A stretch of DNA of 64,000 bases from Spodoptera frugiperda (lineage: Eukaryota > Arthropoda > Insecta > Lepidoptera > Noctuidae): positions 1,238,001 through 1,302,000 of the forward strand of contig NC_064238.1 in assembly GCF_023101765.2 (NCBI RefSeq), read 5' to 3'. The position numbers and the translations under genes are program-made. Shown here one piece after another: positions 1-11,794 of the stretch; the stretch's first letter is position 1, and every line of letters begins with the position of its first letter. Below the pieces are notes generated by a model. It made no database searches. It was not told the DNA's origin and worked only from the letters and a program-made list of their open reading frames with translations.

Positions 1-847
1 TAATTAACCTGATATTATTATGGTGTACCTACTGTTAATTATGGATTAATTGGGGCAAATCATACAATGACTTTTCTTGGTGAGGTAGGTTATGTGAGGT
101 AAAAGGTAGTTTCAGACTCTTAGTGACTTAAAACCATCCTTTTTCTACTCTGCTTATTGCTTAAAAGGCTACTACCGTTGAGCAGGCTGCAGCTCTGCAA
201 TTATGGAGTACTTAAATTTCATGTGTTTGGCTTGAGGTTGTGGCTACTTAGTTTGAGGTTTTGAATTGAACTGTTGAAAAAAAACAAATTGTTATTTTTT
301 TCACGAAGACCTTGAGTACAGTTTCGTTTCACCCAAAGTAAAACCAGATATACATTAAATTAAAGTTCATATTTTCTTGTCTAAAGAATAATAAAAGGAA
401 CTCATCAGTCATAATTAAACTTCTAGCTAAGTCTGACTCTAGCTACCTTACTTACCTTTTAAGCCATTACGTATCTACACTTACAATTTCTCTACTACAA
501 GAAAGCCAAATGTATAGAATATTTTACCAACATGAAATTCAAAATACAAACCCTAGCCACTAACAGTATGATCTAACAACAAATCTAACTATTGTGGGCC
601 TTGTATTGACATTGGCATTCTGTTTATGTTACCCCAACTTCCAGTTATTCTCTAAACATCTATATAGAGTTGCAAATTCCAGTGAATGGTAGTTTAGAAT
701 TAACAATCATCGTGGAGTATTGGCTCTCGTAGAAATTGATTATACAGACCTTCTGGTGTTGTTGTGTGCTCTTTGAATTGGATTTATATAGACGGAACAG
801 ATTAAAATTAAAATAAAGGAAATAATTTTCTGAAGTCTGAAGTAAGG
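1..847. other. unique AT-rich sequence
   Basis: I see no repeat copy, coding-like frame or structured motif here beyond short A/T runs. Confidence 0.6.
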
Positions 848-965
848 GTGAGTCATGTTTCGAACAAAGACCAGCTCGACCGGAGTGATACCACGGTCTC
901 ACCGAAAACCGACGTGAAATAACGCTTGCGTTGTATTTCGTTGTGTAAGTGAGGTTACGGCAGGC
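848..965 (+). repeat. SINE-3 fragment (5' half)
   Basis: Matches the 5' half of the SINE-3 consensus as seen in the fuller copies at 6058-6361 and 44945-45165: the 'gaccggagtgataccacgg' stretch, then 'aaaaccgacgtgaaataacg' and the 'gtgaggttacgg' end. The 3' half with the CATCAGGTGATC core is missing. Small open frames across it are part of the repeat. Confidence 0.8.
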
Positions 966-3829
966 GGAGATTGTCGAAATCAAGATAGCAAAGCAATAAT
1001 AGCTCAACCAATGCTAGACAATGCACTTGTAACGCAGTCGAGGTAATTTAGTAATGTACCATCGACTGCCATTACTTATTCTCTTCTAATATTAAGCTAA
1101 AATTTAAAAAAAAAGGTAATAAAAAAGTAAGTCAAGTCGCATTTTCAAAATAAATTCAAAGTAAGTATAATGTCCTTTAAAATATAAAAATACGATTAAC
1201 TACCCGAACTCAAGTTTAAATAGACATATTAATATTCCATTAATTTTTTTCATCTTACTTATGTCTCAACAAACGTTGAAAAATATATTTCCATTTCCAA
1301 CGTGCACTATCACATCATACATTCTCTTTTAAACTCCTTGCCAGTAAACCTGTTAAAAACTTTGTCATTCGTATCCGTTGAAAAATTACGCAGCAGGAAA
1401 AATCTCTAAAAATAAAATCACAGATCCGCTCATTTTATTTACTCAAACAAATTTATGTACAACTAACAAAAAATTAAATGCAAAGTCGGATAAGTGAAAT
1501 ATTCTCGCTCACTGCAGCGAGCTCACAAAATGAACATCACAAATAAAAAGTCGCAGCATGTTCACACGGAATTATCTCCCACAAAAAGAGAAACGATCTA
1601 AATGTAGCGAAGCTCTATTGTTTCAGAGAATAATGCGCGGTCGTACAATATTATTTATACCTCCATTACGACAGGTCATACCGATAGTTCTAGCAATAAC
1701 CATCGTATCATTAATTTAAATTGAATTATTAAGTTTGCTAACGAACCTCCCAATTTTAATAGAGCCCTACCGTTACCCTTTTGTGAACACATGTGAATTT
1801 GTGTATACGTTGTTTGGCAGTCGAGGGGGGGATATGAGGTAGGTCATCTTATATTGGCTGATATTCATTAGATGGGTTCTTGGTCTAGAGATTACGTCCA
1901 AGCTAAGGTTCTGATAACGAAATTGGAACCTCTTGGGCCCAATTCGGTGATTAACAGCTACATGATAGGTGTGCCCAAAAGACGGTGTTTTGGGAAGGTG
2001 TTAAATTATAATGGAACTTAAGTTAATATCGTGTCCCAAGACATTAGATATTATGAGATATTTTGATATAAGAGAAGTTTTTGTAAAATGTAATATTTCT
2101 TCTTCAATAAACTGGGATGGGTATATAATAGTACACACTATTATTTGGTCATTTTGTCCTAATCCTAATGGTCTTACAACTTTAAGTACCGTTATAAAGT
2201 CATTTTAGTTTCGGCTATTTGGATCGCTTCTAAAAAGTCTTTATTTTATTTTAAATAAAATTAATTATCGTATAAAATTTATTACTATACTTTCATAATA
2301 TGCCTATCTCTATATACAAAAATGAACACGCCAATGGTTACGAAAAAGGATTACCAAATTAGTAAAGCAAAGCAGCATTTAATGGCAGCTGCTTTCCTGC
2401 CTCTAAGTAATTTATGCCACCAATTTACTTTAGTATAATGAGTATGATCCTATAAGAAAGATAATAAACATAATTCCTCAACTAAATGCAGGGCACAGTT
2501 TAAGTAAACAAAGTCCAAGAATGGCGCTGTTCACCCCAAAAGCTATTTGCGTGGAGTGAGGTTTAAATATTCAAAGTTTGTAAGTGCTTCACTGGGAAGT
2601 GACATCGGCCATTTTAAAACCAGTAAATCATCAAAGATCTTTTAAATTATACGAAAAACTTCTTCAAGTCGTTTGAAGGCGGTACCAACTAGGCCTACGG
2701 GTAAATTGGGCCTTTTCGTTACAAACTAAGTTTACTAAAATTAATTTTGTCGGCCCGTCATTGAGCTTGATACAAAGTTAATATTCCTGACGGGTGCTAT
2801 GAGTATTGCATGAACAACCACTTTGAACAGACAACTATTTCAATTATAGTTCGGTATTCGGATCCTAACCTACGATTGGATAATTATAAAGCCAATGCAT
2901 GTGGTATTTTTGGTTTGGTTGCGGTATTTGATCTGTGTCTCAGTAATGTGATTCGAAACGACAATTATTGGTACGTGGAAACTTTATCAGTGACAGAGGA
3001 ATTAAAACATGTAAATGTATGATATAAAACATAAGTTATTTTATAAATTTATCGTAAAACATTTGCTTCAAGTAATCCATAAACAGCACTTTTAACATTG
3101 AACTATTCTGTGTGTCGGTCTATCATATCAAACTCATTACATAGCAGATGAAAATATATAATAAATATAAATAATTATTCATTAATAATACTCATGATCT
3201 ATATTCTGCGTTTTTCAATTCAGATAGATATAAGAGTCCATTTACTTGAGACTCGGACAGTAATAATAAACCTCTGTCTGAAAACTTAACATCTCTCCTA
3301 CTCGTTCATGTTCCATTAACCTGTTCAACCAGATTAATCCATTTTTGCCCAAGGTTTCGGTGGGACTGCACTAACTGAATGCTCCAATAAATGAGCTGCC
3401 ACTACATGCATTAGTTAGCGCTCATACCAAGTAGCGTTGTGGTTTAACCCAAGCGGTGTGGCCATGCAGCTGAAATGTTACTACAATTCCGCAAAATAGG
3501 ACGCTTCTGTATTGCATTATACGGATTTTTTTTTTGTTTTGTTCCTCTTTGAGATATTATTGCTTTGGTTTGTTTGAAATGTTTGAAATGTTAAAGTGTA
3601 AAGCGTTTTTATTTTTCCTTGAATAAGGTCGAGTTCCTCATCAAACAATTTCGTGAGTAAGCCGATAACATAATAATAAATTGTTTATTTTAATTCAATT
3701 AGAAATTATTTTAATTACAATTTCAAGGTAAGTTTTTTTTTATTTGGTATCAACTGTATAAACATTTAAAATATCAGCACTTCAGGGGAATGTACTAAGG
3801 AGTAACTAACCTACCTTTATTTCAGATTT
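966..3829. other. unique AT-rich sequence
   Basis: Nothing recognisable. A 70-codon frame at 2810-3022 (+) has a protein-like composition (begins MNNHFEQTTISIIVRY) but no splice signals, homologue or neighbour that I can point to, and its length is expected by chance. Confidence 0.5.
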
Positions 3830-3906
3830 TTTTCAAAGCAAAAACTTTAATTATGTCTCAAACAATTATTTTACACGCACAAAGTCGCGGGGAACAGCTA
3901 GTTTAA
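3830..3906 (-). repeat. RTE-like LINE remnant
   Basis: The plus strand reads 'cacgcacaaagtcgcgggg' then 'aacagctagtt'. This is the reverse complement of the 'actagctg ... cgcgacttcgt' start typical of a common lepidopteran non-LTR 3' region, also seen in diverged form at 55998. Too short for firm family assignment. Confidence 0.4.
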
Positions 3907-4264
3907 AACACATTTAGTGACTCCGTTATAACAAAACGCAATAATGTATCGCCAGAAGCAGCATTTCGGAGACAAACCAAATAAATTGTACTTTAATTGC
4001 GTTGCTAAACATTCCTTCTTCATTTGAAGAGGGACCGCTAATGCATACAACTCGAGGAACAAGGAAACTGTCCTGCCTTCTGTTTTCCACTGTTTTTTTC
4101 CTTAACAAGTAATTTGGTACCCTGATGGGAATGAAAAGTGAACATTTAACGCATTTTTTCGAACGTTTTGTTGTGACATTTTCGAGGTTTTGCACGCTTT
4201 TTAATAACGAGTATTTTTAGCAGAAGACTATGTTGTGGGGTTTTATGCTTTCAATGTTATTATA

Positions 4265-4556
4265 AGTAACTGGCTCACGATCGCTCGCTAGCTCGCTTAT
4301 GGACTTCATGATTGTTAAAAATCCCAAGGCCTAAGTTACTCATATTCGATATATATAGTATTTCAGCTACCTGCCAATAAAAGTCTCGTCAAAATCGATC
4401 CAGCCATTTCAGAGATTAGCCGAAACAAACAGACATACAGACAAAAATTGAAAAAAATATTATTTTGGTGTATGTATCGTATCTATATTCATATGCATGT
4501 AATAAAAAGCGATTATTTCAATATTACAACTACAAACAAACACTTCAATTTTATTT
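4265..4556 (+). repeat. RTE-like LINE 3' end
   Basis: Shares with 10826-10983 the series 'ctacctgcc', 'gtcaaaatcgatccagcc', 'atttcagagattagccgaa', 'cagacatacagacaaaaatt' and 'ttttggtgtat'. It ends in an A/T-rich tail. The 'catcaaaatcggtccagccgtttcagagatta' type of text is characteristic, in my knowledge, of RTE-clade 3' ends in Lepidoptera. No coding part is present. Confidence 0.65.
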
Positions 4557-4998
4557 ATTTGTCTGAAATTAGTCTAGACTAGATATAGTTTTCAATAACA
4601 ACACATACTGTAGTGGCAACAATATTAAGTTATTGTATGAGATGAAATAAAAAAAATACCACATTTCTGCTTACTCCACCAAGTAATAAGAAGCTGGGAA
4701 ATGTTCTTTAATAGTAAGAAATTGATAATGGTAGGTACTTTTAGATCTTGTCGTAAAGAAAAAAGAAATAAGCACAGACGGGATTCTGCGAAAATACCCT
4801 TTGTTGTGAAAATACTTGGCTATAGCTACCTCCCGTTCCAGGAATTGATTGAAACCCTGTTTCAGCTACATCGATTGAGTGGAATATGAGTCTGTTTATA
4901 ACTATTTATAGATAGACTCATAAACTGTTTAATGTTGTTTGTGTTGTTATTATTATATCATTAGGAGGAAAAATAAATAATAGGTATTTTTGTAAGTC

Positions 4999-5180
4999 TT
5001 AAGCCGGTAACCAAGCAGACGGATTATCTGATGGTTGGCATTTGGCGCCGCTAATGGACATCTTAAACACCAGAGGCGTTATGAATTGCTTTTTTAAGGC
5101 CTTACCGTGGTTAGAAATTTGACGATTGCGGAGATTGGGGAAGGGGCTTATTGGACCTCTGGTAACTAAACTCATGATGA
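4999..5180 (-). repeat. SINE-3 copy, diverged
   Basis: The plus strand has 'aagccggtaaccaagcagac', 'ctgatggttggcat' and 'aaacaccagaggcgttatg', then the GGGGAAGG-containing middle. Sense is minus, because fuller copies end in (A)n after TTACCGGCTTAT on the opposite strand. The 5' third is missing. An overlapping 71-codon minus-strand frame is repeat-derived. Confidence 0.8.
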
Positions 5181-6057
5181 AACACCATAAACATATTAAA
5201 GTATTGAATAACACAATATTTTAGAACGATAGTTTGAGAATTACGAAATCCTTACATATGACTTTTGCTCCGGGAAACTTTTCCACCACATTTAGACCAA
5301 ACAAATCTCTTAATAACTTTTAAAATAGATTAGATATGTACGTAAAATACATTTAAAATATAATAATATGAATATAAATTATCTTACTAACAAAGAAAAA
5401 TACTTAATTACGATTAAAATAATTATAACTAACATATTCACAACTTCAATTAAAACTTATAAAATGAAATTCACTACATACGAATACCATTTAAATTTTC
5501 GAACTGTCAAAATGGCGCCACTGCTGTTCACACTAGGCACCGGAGCTCGGTGACACGGGCAGGTGGCTTGCTAAGTAGCCGGTCACTTGACTACACTAGC
5601 CGAGAATTTATAGCCTCCGGCGTGGACAAAAGAACGCCTGGATTTCGCGGTAATGTACGAGAAATGGAAGCTTAATTGCAACGTATAAATAAAATTGTAG
5701 CTCTTAGTTCTAGTATGACGAAAAAGCTAGTAATGGTAGCGAGGTTATCTTGGACGAATGTTCTTTTTTGTGGTTTCATATGTCTGTGTTGTTAATGTGA
5801 TTTTGTGGTCTACGAATAAGTCTATTTAGGGATAAGTTCTAAACGCAATATTTATGAAATTTCTCATTACTTTGCGGATATTTACTAAGTTTTTACTATG
5901 TCACACTTACTTGCGCTTAGATGCATCGTATTCATATAGAATGACCCAATAACAACAATTTATGGACGATGCAAAACCCAGACATTTGTTTGGAAACATA
6001 ACGACGGATTTTTTAAATATCTGACATACGAGAACATATTTTATGACTTCTCTAGTT
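5181..6057. other. unique sequence with a GC-richer patch at 5500-5660
   Basis: Mostly AT-rich and featureless. From about 5500 to 5660 base composition is clearly more GC-rich ('aaaatggcgccactgctg', 'caccggagctcggtgacacg'), does not match the repeat families in this window, and has no long frame. It could be a conserved non-coding element, an old repeat or a non-coding exon. Confidence 0.4.
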
Positions 6058-6361
6058 ATGGTGTAAGCCGGTAAACGAGCAAAAGTTTTACCTGATGGTA
6101 AGCAATCCCCACCTCCCATGGACGCCCGAAACACCAGAGGCGTTACATATGCGTTGCTAGTCTTTTGAAGGTTAGGAATTTAAGAGTTGTTGGAGAATCG
6201 GGGATTGGGAAGATTGGGAAGGGGCGAAATTGGGTCTCCAGTAACCTCACTCACACATCGAAACGAAATGAAACGCAAGCGTTATTTCACGTCCGTTTTT
6301 GTGAGACCATCAATCCGATCGAACAGGCTCATTCATGCCGAAGCATCGCTTTCCCACACAA
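6058..6361 (-). repeat. SINE-3, near full length
   Basis: Best long copy of this family, about 300 bp. Read on the plus strand it runs from 'gtaagccggtaaacgagc' through 'acctgatggtaagcaatcc', 'gaaacaccagaggcgttac', 'gggattgggaagattggg', 'gtaacctcactcacac' and 'cgcaagcgttatttcacg' to 'catgccgaagcatcg' and 'ctttcccacac'. On the sense (minus) strand the element starts GTGTGGGA and ends after TTACCGGCTTAC. Other copies carry (A)n directly after that end, so it behaves as a retroposed SINE or short LINE derivative. I see no Pol III B box, so the head is not obviously tRNA-derived. Several overlapping short frames on both strands belong to the repeat. Confidence 0.85.
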
Positions 6362-7689
6362 AACTGACTTCCATAATACGAAATGACAAATAAATAAAGT
6401 ATCTTGTTCCTATCAACATTATAACTTACACATTCAAAGACCATACCACGTCCACTATTCATATCAACGGAACAATTTAGCTCTATTGAGTGAAGCCCAA
6501 TTTGCCATCGACTCATTCCATAATACCATTAGGCTGCTTATAAACGTAGCTACATACACGCTTCATCTGCATAACTCATGCAGGTATTATACAGAGTAAT
6601 AACATCAAACATCGATGTTCAATCAGCTTACTAAGTGTGTTCAGTACTGGACTATGTACGGACTATTAATGCCCTACTGGAAGGTCAAAGCTCTTTAGCA
6701 TATGGTTGGGTTTAAGCCGTGTTTAGTATAAGTTCGTTTAGTGTCTTAGTTGAGTGCTTATTAGTACTTTAAAGTTTGTGTTTTTGTTTTTAGAAGTAGT
6801 TTTATGTATAAATCGGCATACTTAATTGTCGATTTCGTTTATTTTTAATGGGTTAATTCAGTTTGTTGTCTTATTGTTCGTATTTTTTCTTCTTCTTCGT
6901 AAACAAACTAAAATTATGTTTAATTGTTTACCGTTATACGTATGCATGCAATTGTACGTACGTATGCATCCTGAAAATATTTTTTTTAAACTTACAAGGT
7001 CACTAACTCTAGTGTTAAAACTAAAAACGTGATATTTACCATGTTTATTTGTGTCTATGAGTTTCCGATATTTCGGAAAGCCATGTTGCAAGCGCCAAGA
7101 TCATGGTTGAACCAGTAAATATCCCGTTTCAAGTTCTAATACTAGTGAAAATTAAATGTTTATTCAGAATATTGTCTAATCAATATAAAAACAATTACCG
7201 GTTTAAGGTATCATTTACTACACCAACCGTTTTCCACAGCACTTGACGTAAAGCACCTGACCGCTACTATCCGACTCGTACATACTTCGACGTCAGTTAA
7301 ACGGTTAGCCTCAAGATTCATTCCAAGGCGGGTTCATACTGGTGTGACTTTAACCTTCAGGTGCTTGCATTACTAAATAAATTTTCTAGTAAATATATCT
7401 TTCTTTTTGTTTGTGGGAGATACTGATTACTAAGAAAGACAAGTTCAAACCTTTATTTTCCAGTTCACAGTCCTGAATAAGGGACTACACGTTAACAGAG
7501 GCTGGATAGAACCTGCAGAACTGAATCGTTTTAAAGTGCAGTCTATCTCCAATACACCTGCCAAACGAGAGATTTGACAGAATCGGTCTTAAATATATTA
7601 TGTAGAGAAGATTCGATGTTCAATGAAGACTACACGGGCTGTTGAAATTATTTTTATATAGTGAATCATGCTTAATTATTATTTAAAAA
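6362..7689. other. unique AT-rich sequence
   Basis: No repeat match or coding-like segment recognised. Confidence 0.5.
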
Positions 7690-7820
7690 TAACGATTTAC
7701 TCACGTAAATAAATTTAGAAACGCTCTACTAGTTTCGAGTCACAGATAGACATGAGCATTCATCTTGAGCAACATGCGTAGACGCGACAACGTCCCGCAG
7801 CCTACTGGTTAGTCCCTGCG
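7690..7820 (+). repeat. foldback family K, single-arm copy
   Basis: Contains 'gatttactcacgtaaat', 'cgctctactagtttcgagtc', 'cagatagacatgagcattc' and 'gcgtagacgcgacaacgtc', matching the element at 61380-61575 from its left arm into the loop. The right arm is not recognisable here. Confidence 0.7.
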
Positions 7821-8460
7821 TTGTATACCCATCGCGCCCTCTACCGGCAAATAGAAGATATTATATGTAATTGTACAATTTAACCAATCCGCCTGTACCA
7901 GTAACCTGTTTCTTTATGCAAGCACCCTTACTCTGAATAGATGCTGATGACGCATTCAGTAACTCATATTTTACATTTTACACGTAGCAATGTAAGTGGG
8001 TCACTTTACACCACAATAGTGATGTGGATTTAATGTCCCGGGCATATGATGCCAGGGTTTAGTTTTGTTGAATTGCTTTTTAAGGGTTAAAGTGTTGAAC
8101 GTGACGAAATTATTTAAATGTGAGCGATGAAGTGAATAATTGATACATTGTTCGGGTGTTGTTATAAAATGTATTTGGTTGGATTTTATTGAAATAATGA
8201 CTATGCAAAATCACGATTATAAAAGCTGGAGTATTCAATTTGTGTACTAATATTGAAAGTATAATATGATATATTTATTCATTTTTGCGTGTAATGAAAG
8301 TTTAAAAAGTGTACAAATGCTTACATCACCGGTATTTATTTGTACTATAAAACATTAAACCTCTGTAGCCTATGCTGACCAATCTAAGTAGGATAATATG
8401 ATATTATAATTGTCTTTTATAAAAATGAACGATTCGTCTATATTTGGAGTAGCCTATAAT

Positions 8461-8606
8461 GACCCGGAGCTGCATAGAGGGGATTCGGAGATCCTGCTAC
8501 AAAAGCAGAAGTAGGACCGGGTAATTTGTGGTCAGTAAGACTTTGACACTTCCTTTCGCTTCGCCTAAGGCGGGAAAGCCAGAGGATTATTCTCCCCCTT
8601 AAAAAA
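8461..8606 (+). repeat. LINE-1 (R1-like) 5'-truncated tail
   Basis: Sense-strand 3' tail: 'gacccggagctgcat', 'aaaagcagaagtagg', 'gtggtcagtaagactttgac', 'cgcttcgcctaaggcggg', 'attctccccctt' and then a short A run. Same tail as at 13769, 57983 and, inverted, 19206, 20893, 51537 and 59382. Only the 3' untranslated end is present, as expected for target-primed insertion that stopped early. Confidence 0.85.
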
Positions 8607-10162
8607 GGTCCAGTCCATCCAGTCCCATGGATATAAGCATCAAAACACGAAATTAGAGTCTATATGAATCAAGATTAGAATAACGGTGACACAAGAATAG
8701 AATACCTAATCTTTCAGATATATTTAAAATAATTTAAAAAAAAAAACATTCCAGCCAACTTTATTAAGTTACAATACACACCTACTTAGCTACACAAGTA
8801 TAATTATGTTTATATCCTAATGTAAGAGTACATTCGCAGCTAAAAGCGAGGTGTGAAGATACAACTGTACATAAGTAGAGGACTTAAGTGCCAGGTCACC
8901 ACTTCACACTGCTCGCTGCTGAAAATTTATTGCCTGAAGCGCTAGACTAAGAGTACGCTAGGATTACACTTTGTTAAATAATTTCTACTCGGGAGATATT
9001 TAAAACTGATATGTGTTTGGGATGAACGAAAGTAATAAGCGTAGTGGTTTAATTGAAGGCTTTGGTTGATGGTTGAATTTAATTTTTTACTGATTTTCAG
9101 AGGAACCTAGGTCGGGGTTCTTAAAATAATAATGAGATTTGATTTTCATTTTGAAAATATTATTAAGAATGAAAAACACTATCATATTTTAAATTTAATT
9201 TTCTGTCAACTCCTTTAGGAATATAACTGTCATAATCTATCGCATAGAAGCAACAAAAACTAAACAAAATATAGGTGATGAAATATTTTTATGTGCAAGT
9301 AAAATCCTCATCATTATCATTTCAGTCACAAAACGCCCAACAAACATTAGAGCCCCATTGATCGATTGCTTCGGTTGAAAGCATATACACGCGTCTCCTA
9401 TAAAAACAAATATATAATTAAGAATACCTTAAATTATGAACTTAATTATTACATACATACATAACTTCACGCCTGTCTCCCATAGGGGATAAGACAGAAA
9501 TACGAAGACCCTCGGTAGAGACCAAGGAATAGCAATTGCTAAGGAACTTACTTGATTATTTTTGATGACAAACTCAGGACATTTTAGTGACTCACAGTCG
9601 TGACTAACAAACCAATGAGTCAGTAGAACCAACCCATAAAGTCACCCGACTCAACATCGAATATAAAGAATTAAAGAAAATCCCTTTGTTGTACATTTAA
9701 AACAAATGTTCCGTAGTATTTTACAGGATTTTCAGGCAAGAGAATCAATTGTGAATTTACCTGTATATAATAAAGAGCTTAACACGCCTGAAAAATAGTC
9801 AGCTACAACTGAAAAGCTCATGAAAACGGTTTTATTTCAATGCTAGAGTAATTTTACAAGTTTTTATTACCTGGACAATTGAATGTTCTCGGTGAGAGAA
9901 AAATGTATTACATGTGTTTTATTACATTGTCTCGCTTTTTCATTATTTTTGTTGTGAAGGTGATTCAAGGGCGTTTTGCAATAATGAACTTTATGTTGTA
10001 GCCTTAGATGTTTTATTGCTTTAATTACACAACATTTTATTGGATTTAAAGTACATTTAATTAAGTTTATTTTTCTTGTTGCATTTAAGAAAGTTCTAGG
10101 TTGTATTGGCTTTCAATATGGAGATACTAAGTGAAGAAATTGTATCAGTATTATCTACATTT
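8607..10162. other. mostly unique AT-rich sequence
   Basis: Featureless except for a short SINE-2-tail-like scrap near 9465-9500 ('cttcacgcctgtctcccata' then 'ggggataagacag'). A 67-codon minus frame over that scrap is not credible as a gene. Confidence 0.45.
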
Positions 10163-10318
10163 AACTGCACGGTTGGCGCACCGACCGACTGCTGCCCAAC
10201 GTGTAGCGGTTTCGATTACCGTATAGAGCAACTCTTTGTGTGATCCACCAATTGTTGTTTGGGTCTGGGTGTCATGTTTACCTATGTGAAATTGTATGTT
10301 TTTAAACGCTTCCATGAT
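10163..10318 (+). repeat. SINE-1 (tRNA-derived), 3' tail missing
   Basis: Sense-strand head 'actgcacggttggcgca' leads into a tRNA-like part with a degraded B box ('gtttcgattac' for GGTTCGATTCC), then 'ctctttgtgtgatccacc', 'ttgttgtttgggtctggg' and 'gaaattgtatgtttttaaac'. It stops before the 'gagaaaatcct' tail seen at 48306-48533. An antisense 64-codon frame is a by-product. Confidence 0.85.
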
Positions 10319-10825
10319 ACCTGAGTAAATCCGAAATATCTCCACGCCTATTCGTTTGGAAGATGATAAAAAAATTAGGTACCTATATTAGAGTCATGTC
10401 GAAAATAAGAACCACCGAAATTACCGAAACAAACAAAATAAATAAAAAAATGGCGGCATATTTTTAAGAAACCAACTTTATTGGACAGATCGCTCGGTCG
10501 CCAGCGCCCAACATGGCATTCACCACATGATATATGGTGGCAAGCTAACTGCGCGGAAGTTCAACATTTGTATGGGAAGTCGTAATTTCACGTGTCCCAC
10601 AGTTCATACAGAATAAATAAATGATAGTGTTTTGTTGTTCAAATTTCAATAAAAATGTCTGTTTGTCCTCTCTTAGGTTGGTTTATTTCGTAGTTGGCTG
10701 TATAAGTCGATTTTCTAAGAGTTATTTTTTTTGTAGCGCTATTCAGGCCACATTCTAAACGATGAGGTACTCTTTCTTCCTCTTTTCTCTTTGTAATAAA
10801 ATGACTTTTTTTTAATAAATAACTT
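10319..10825. other. unique sequence, slightly GC-richer near 10480-10600
   Basis: The stretch around 10485-10570 ('gatcgctcggtcgccagcgc', 'atggcattcaccacatg') is not one of the repeat families found here. No reading frame of note. Confidence 0.4.
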
Positions 10826-10983
10826 GATGAAGCTAGTAGCTTTGCTCGCGTGGATTACTTCTTGGTACATCACCTACCTACCTGTCAAGTCGCATCAAAA
10901 TCGGTCTATGTATTTCAGAGATTAACCAGAACAACAGACAGACAGACGTAAATTGTAAAAAAACGTTAGTTTGGTGTATTGCA
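10826..10983 (+). repeat. RTE-like LINE 3' end
   Basis: Same family as 4265-4556: 'gctagtagctttgctcgcg', 'ctacctgtcaagtcgcatc', 'atttcagagattaaccagaa', 'cagacagacagacgtaaatt' and 'gtttggtgtat'. Only the non-coding end is present. Confidence 0.65.
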
Positions 10984-11330
10984 ATTCTCAAGCCATTTTT
11001 CTTCTAACGAAAACCAAGACAAATAACAAAGAAACTACACATACACATCACACAACGATCTTGTTAGTTATCTCTTATAGAAATAACGATACAATAACAA
11101 TACTGCTACAAGCGTACCACGTAATAATATTGGTATTAAGCATAGCTTTTAGTGATAAAGACTAAGGTCCGGTCACGTTCACACAATCAAGAGGATTGAA
11201 CTATCTACAAGAATACTATGTAGTAGGTAGTATCTGGATTAAGTGGGTGCTCATAATCTTCCTCTTGGATAATTGTGTTAGCAATGTTATTATAGTTTTA
11301 GAACATAGGTATATATACATTTATATTTAT

Positions 11331-11430
11331 CATCATCAGCCTATAAGTGGTCACTGCTGACCAAAGACCTCTTCTCACATGGAGAAGGTTTGAGCATTAT
11401 CACCACGCTTGCTTAAGGCCTGTGAATTGA
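11331..11430 (+). repeat. dispersed lepidopteran repeat, 'catcatcagcc' type
   Basis: 'catcatcagcctataagtgg', 'cactgctgaccaaagacctc', 'tctcacatggagaaggtttg' and 'ccacgcttgcttaaggc' match, from memory, a very common lepidopteran repeat (a non-LTR 3' end). Single clear copy in this window. Confidence 0.6.
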
Positions 11431-11697
11431 GTAATAAATTCCACATAAAAATTTCAATTACCTAACTCTCTACCTAGCTTACGTCCCTTGGTATACAGTT
11501 TGGTACTAGACAGACTGATAACCATTTAGACAGCGGAGTTTTAATGTAATAAGATCCTGTTTTTATTATTTGAGAACAAAACTTAAAAATCTGAATATGC
11601 TTCTCAAAACTAAACCATATTTACTGAAAAACAACGAAATTGTTTCATGTTGTACTCTTATTTTTATAATGTTACTGACTAATTTTATTTAATTAAC

Positions 11698-11794
11698 AGC
11701 CGCATTCAGGAACTTTTTATGATAAATTAAACTATTCCTTAGTATTGATTTTGTTCTGAAAACAATTGCCAAAGACTGGGTGACTCTGAGTGCG
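11698..11794 (-). mobile_element. MITE-A copy, short
   Basis: About 97 bp. The left end 'cgcattcaggaac' and right end 'gactctgagtgcg' are imperfect inverted repeats. The inside contains, reversed, the 'cgttactaaggaatagttt' core of the copies at 27440-27549 and 38674-38896. No coding capacity, consistent with a non-autonomous DNA transposon. Confidence 0.65.

Noticed and set aside
660..1007. 115-codon minus-strand frame as a gene
   Set aside because: Its 5' half is antisense SINE-3 sequence and the remainder is low-complexity AT-rich DNA with no domain.
2810..3022. 70-codon plus frame with protein-like composition
   Set aside because: No homologue known to me, no splice sites and no flanking signals. 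One such frame is expected by chance in a window of this size.
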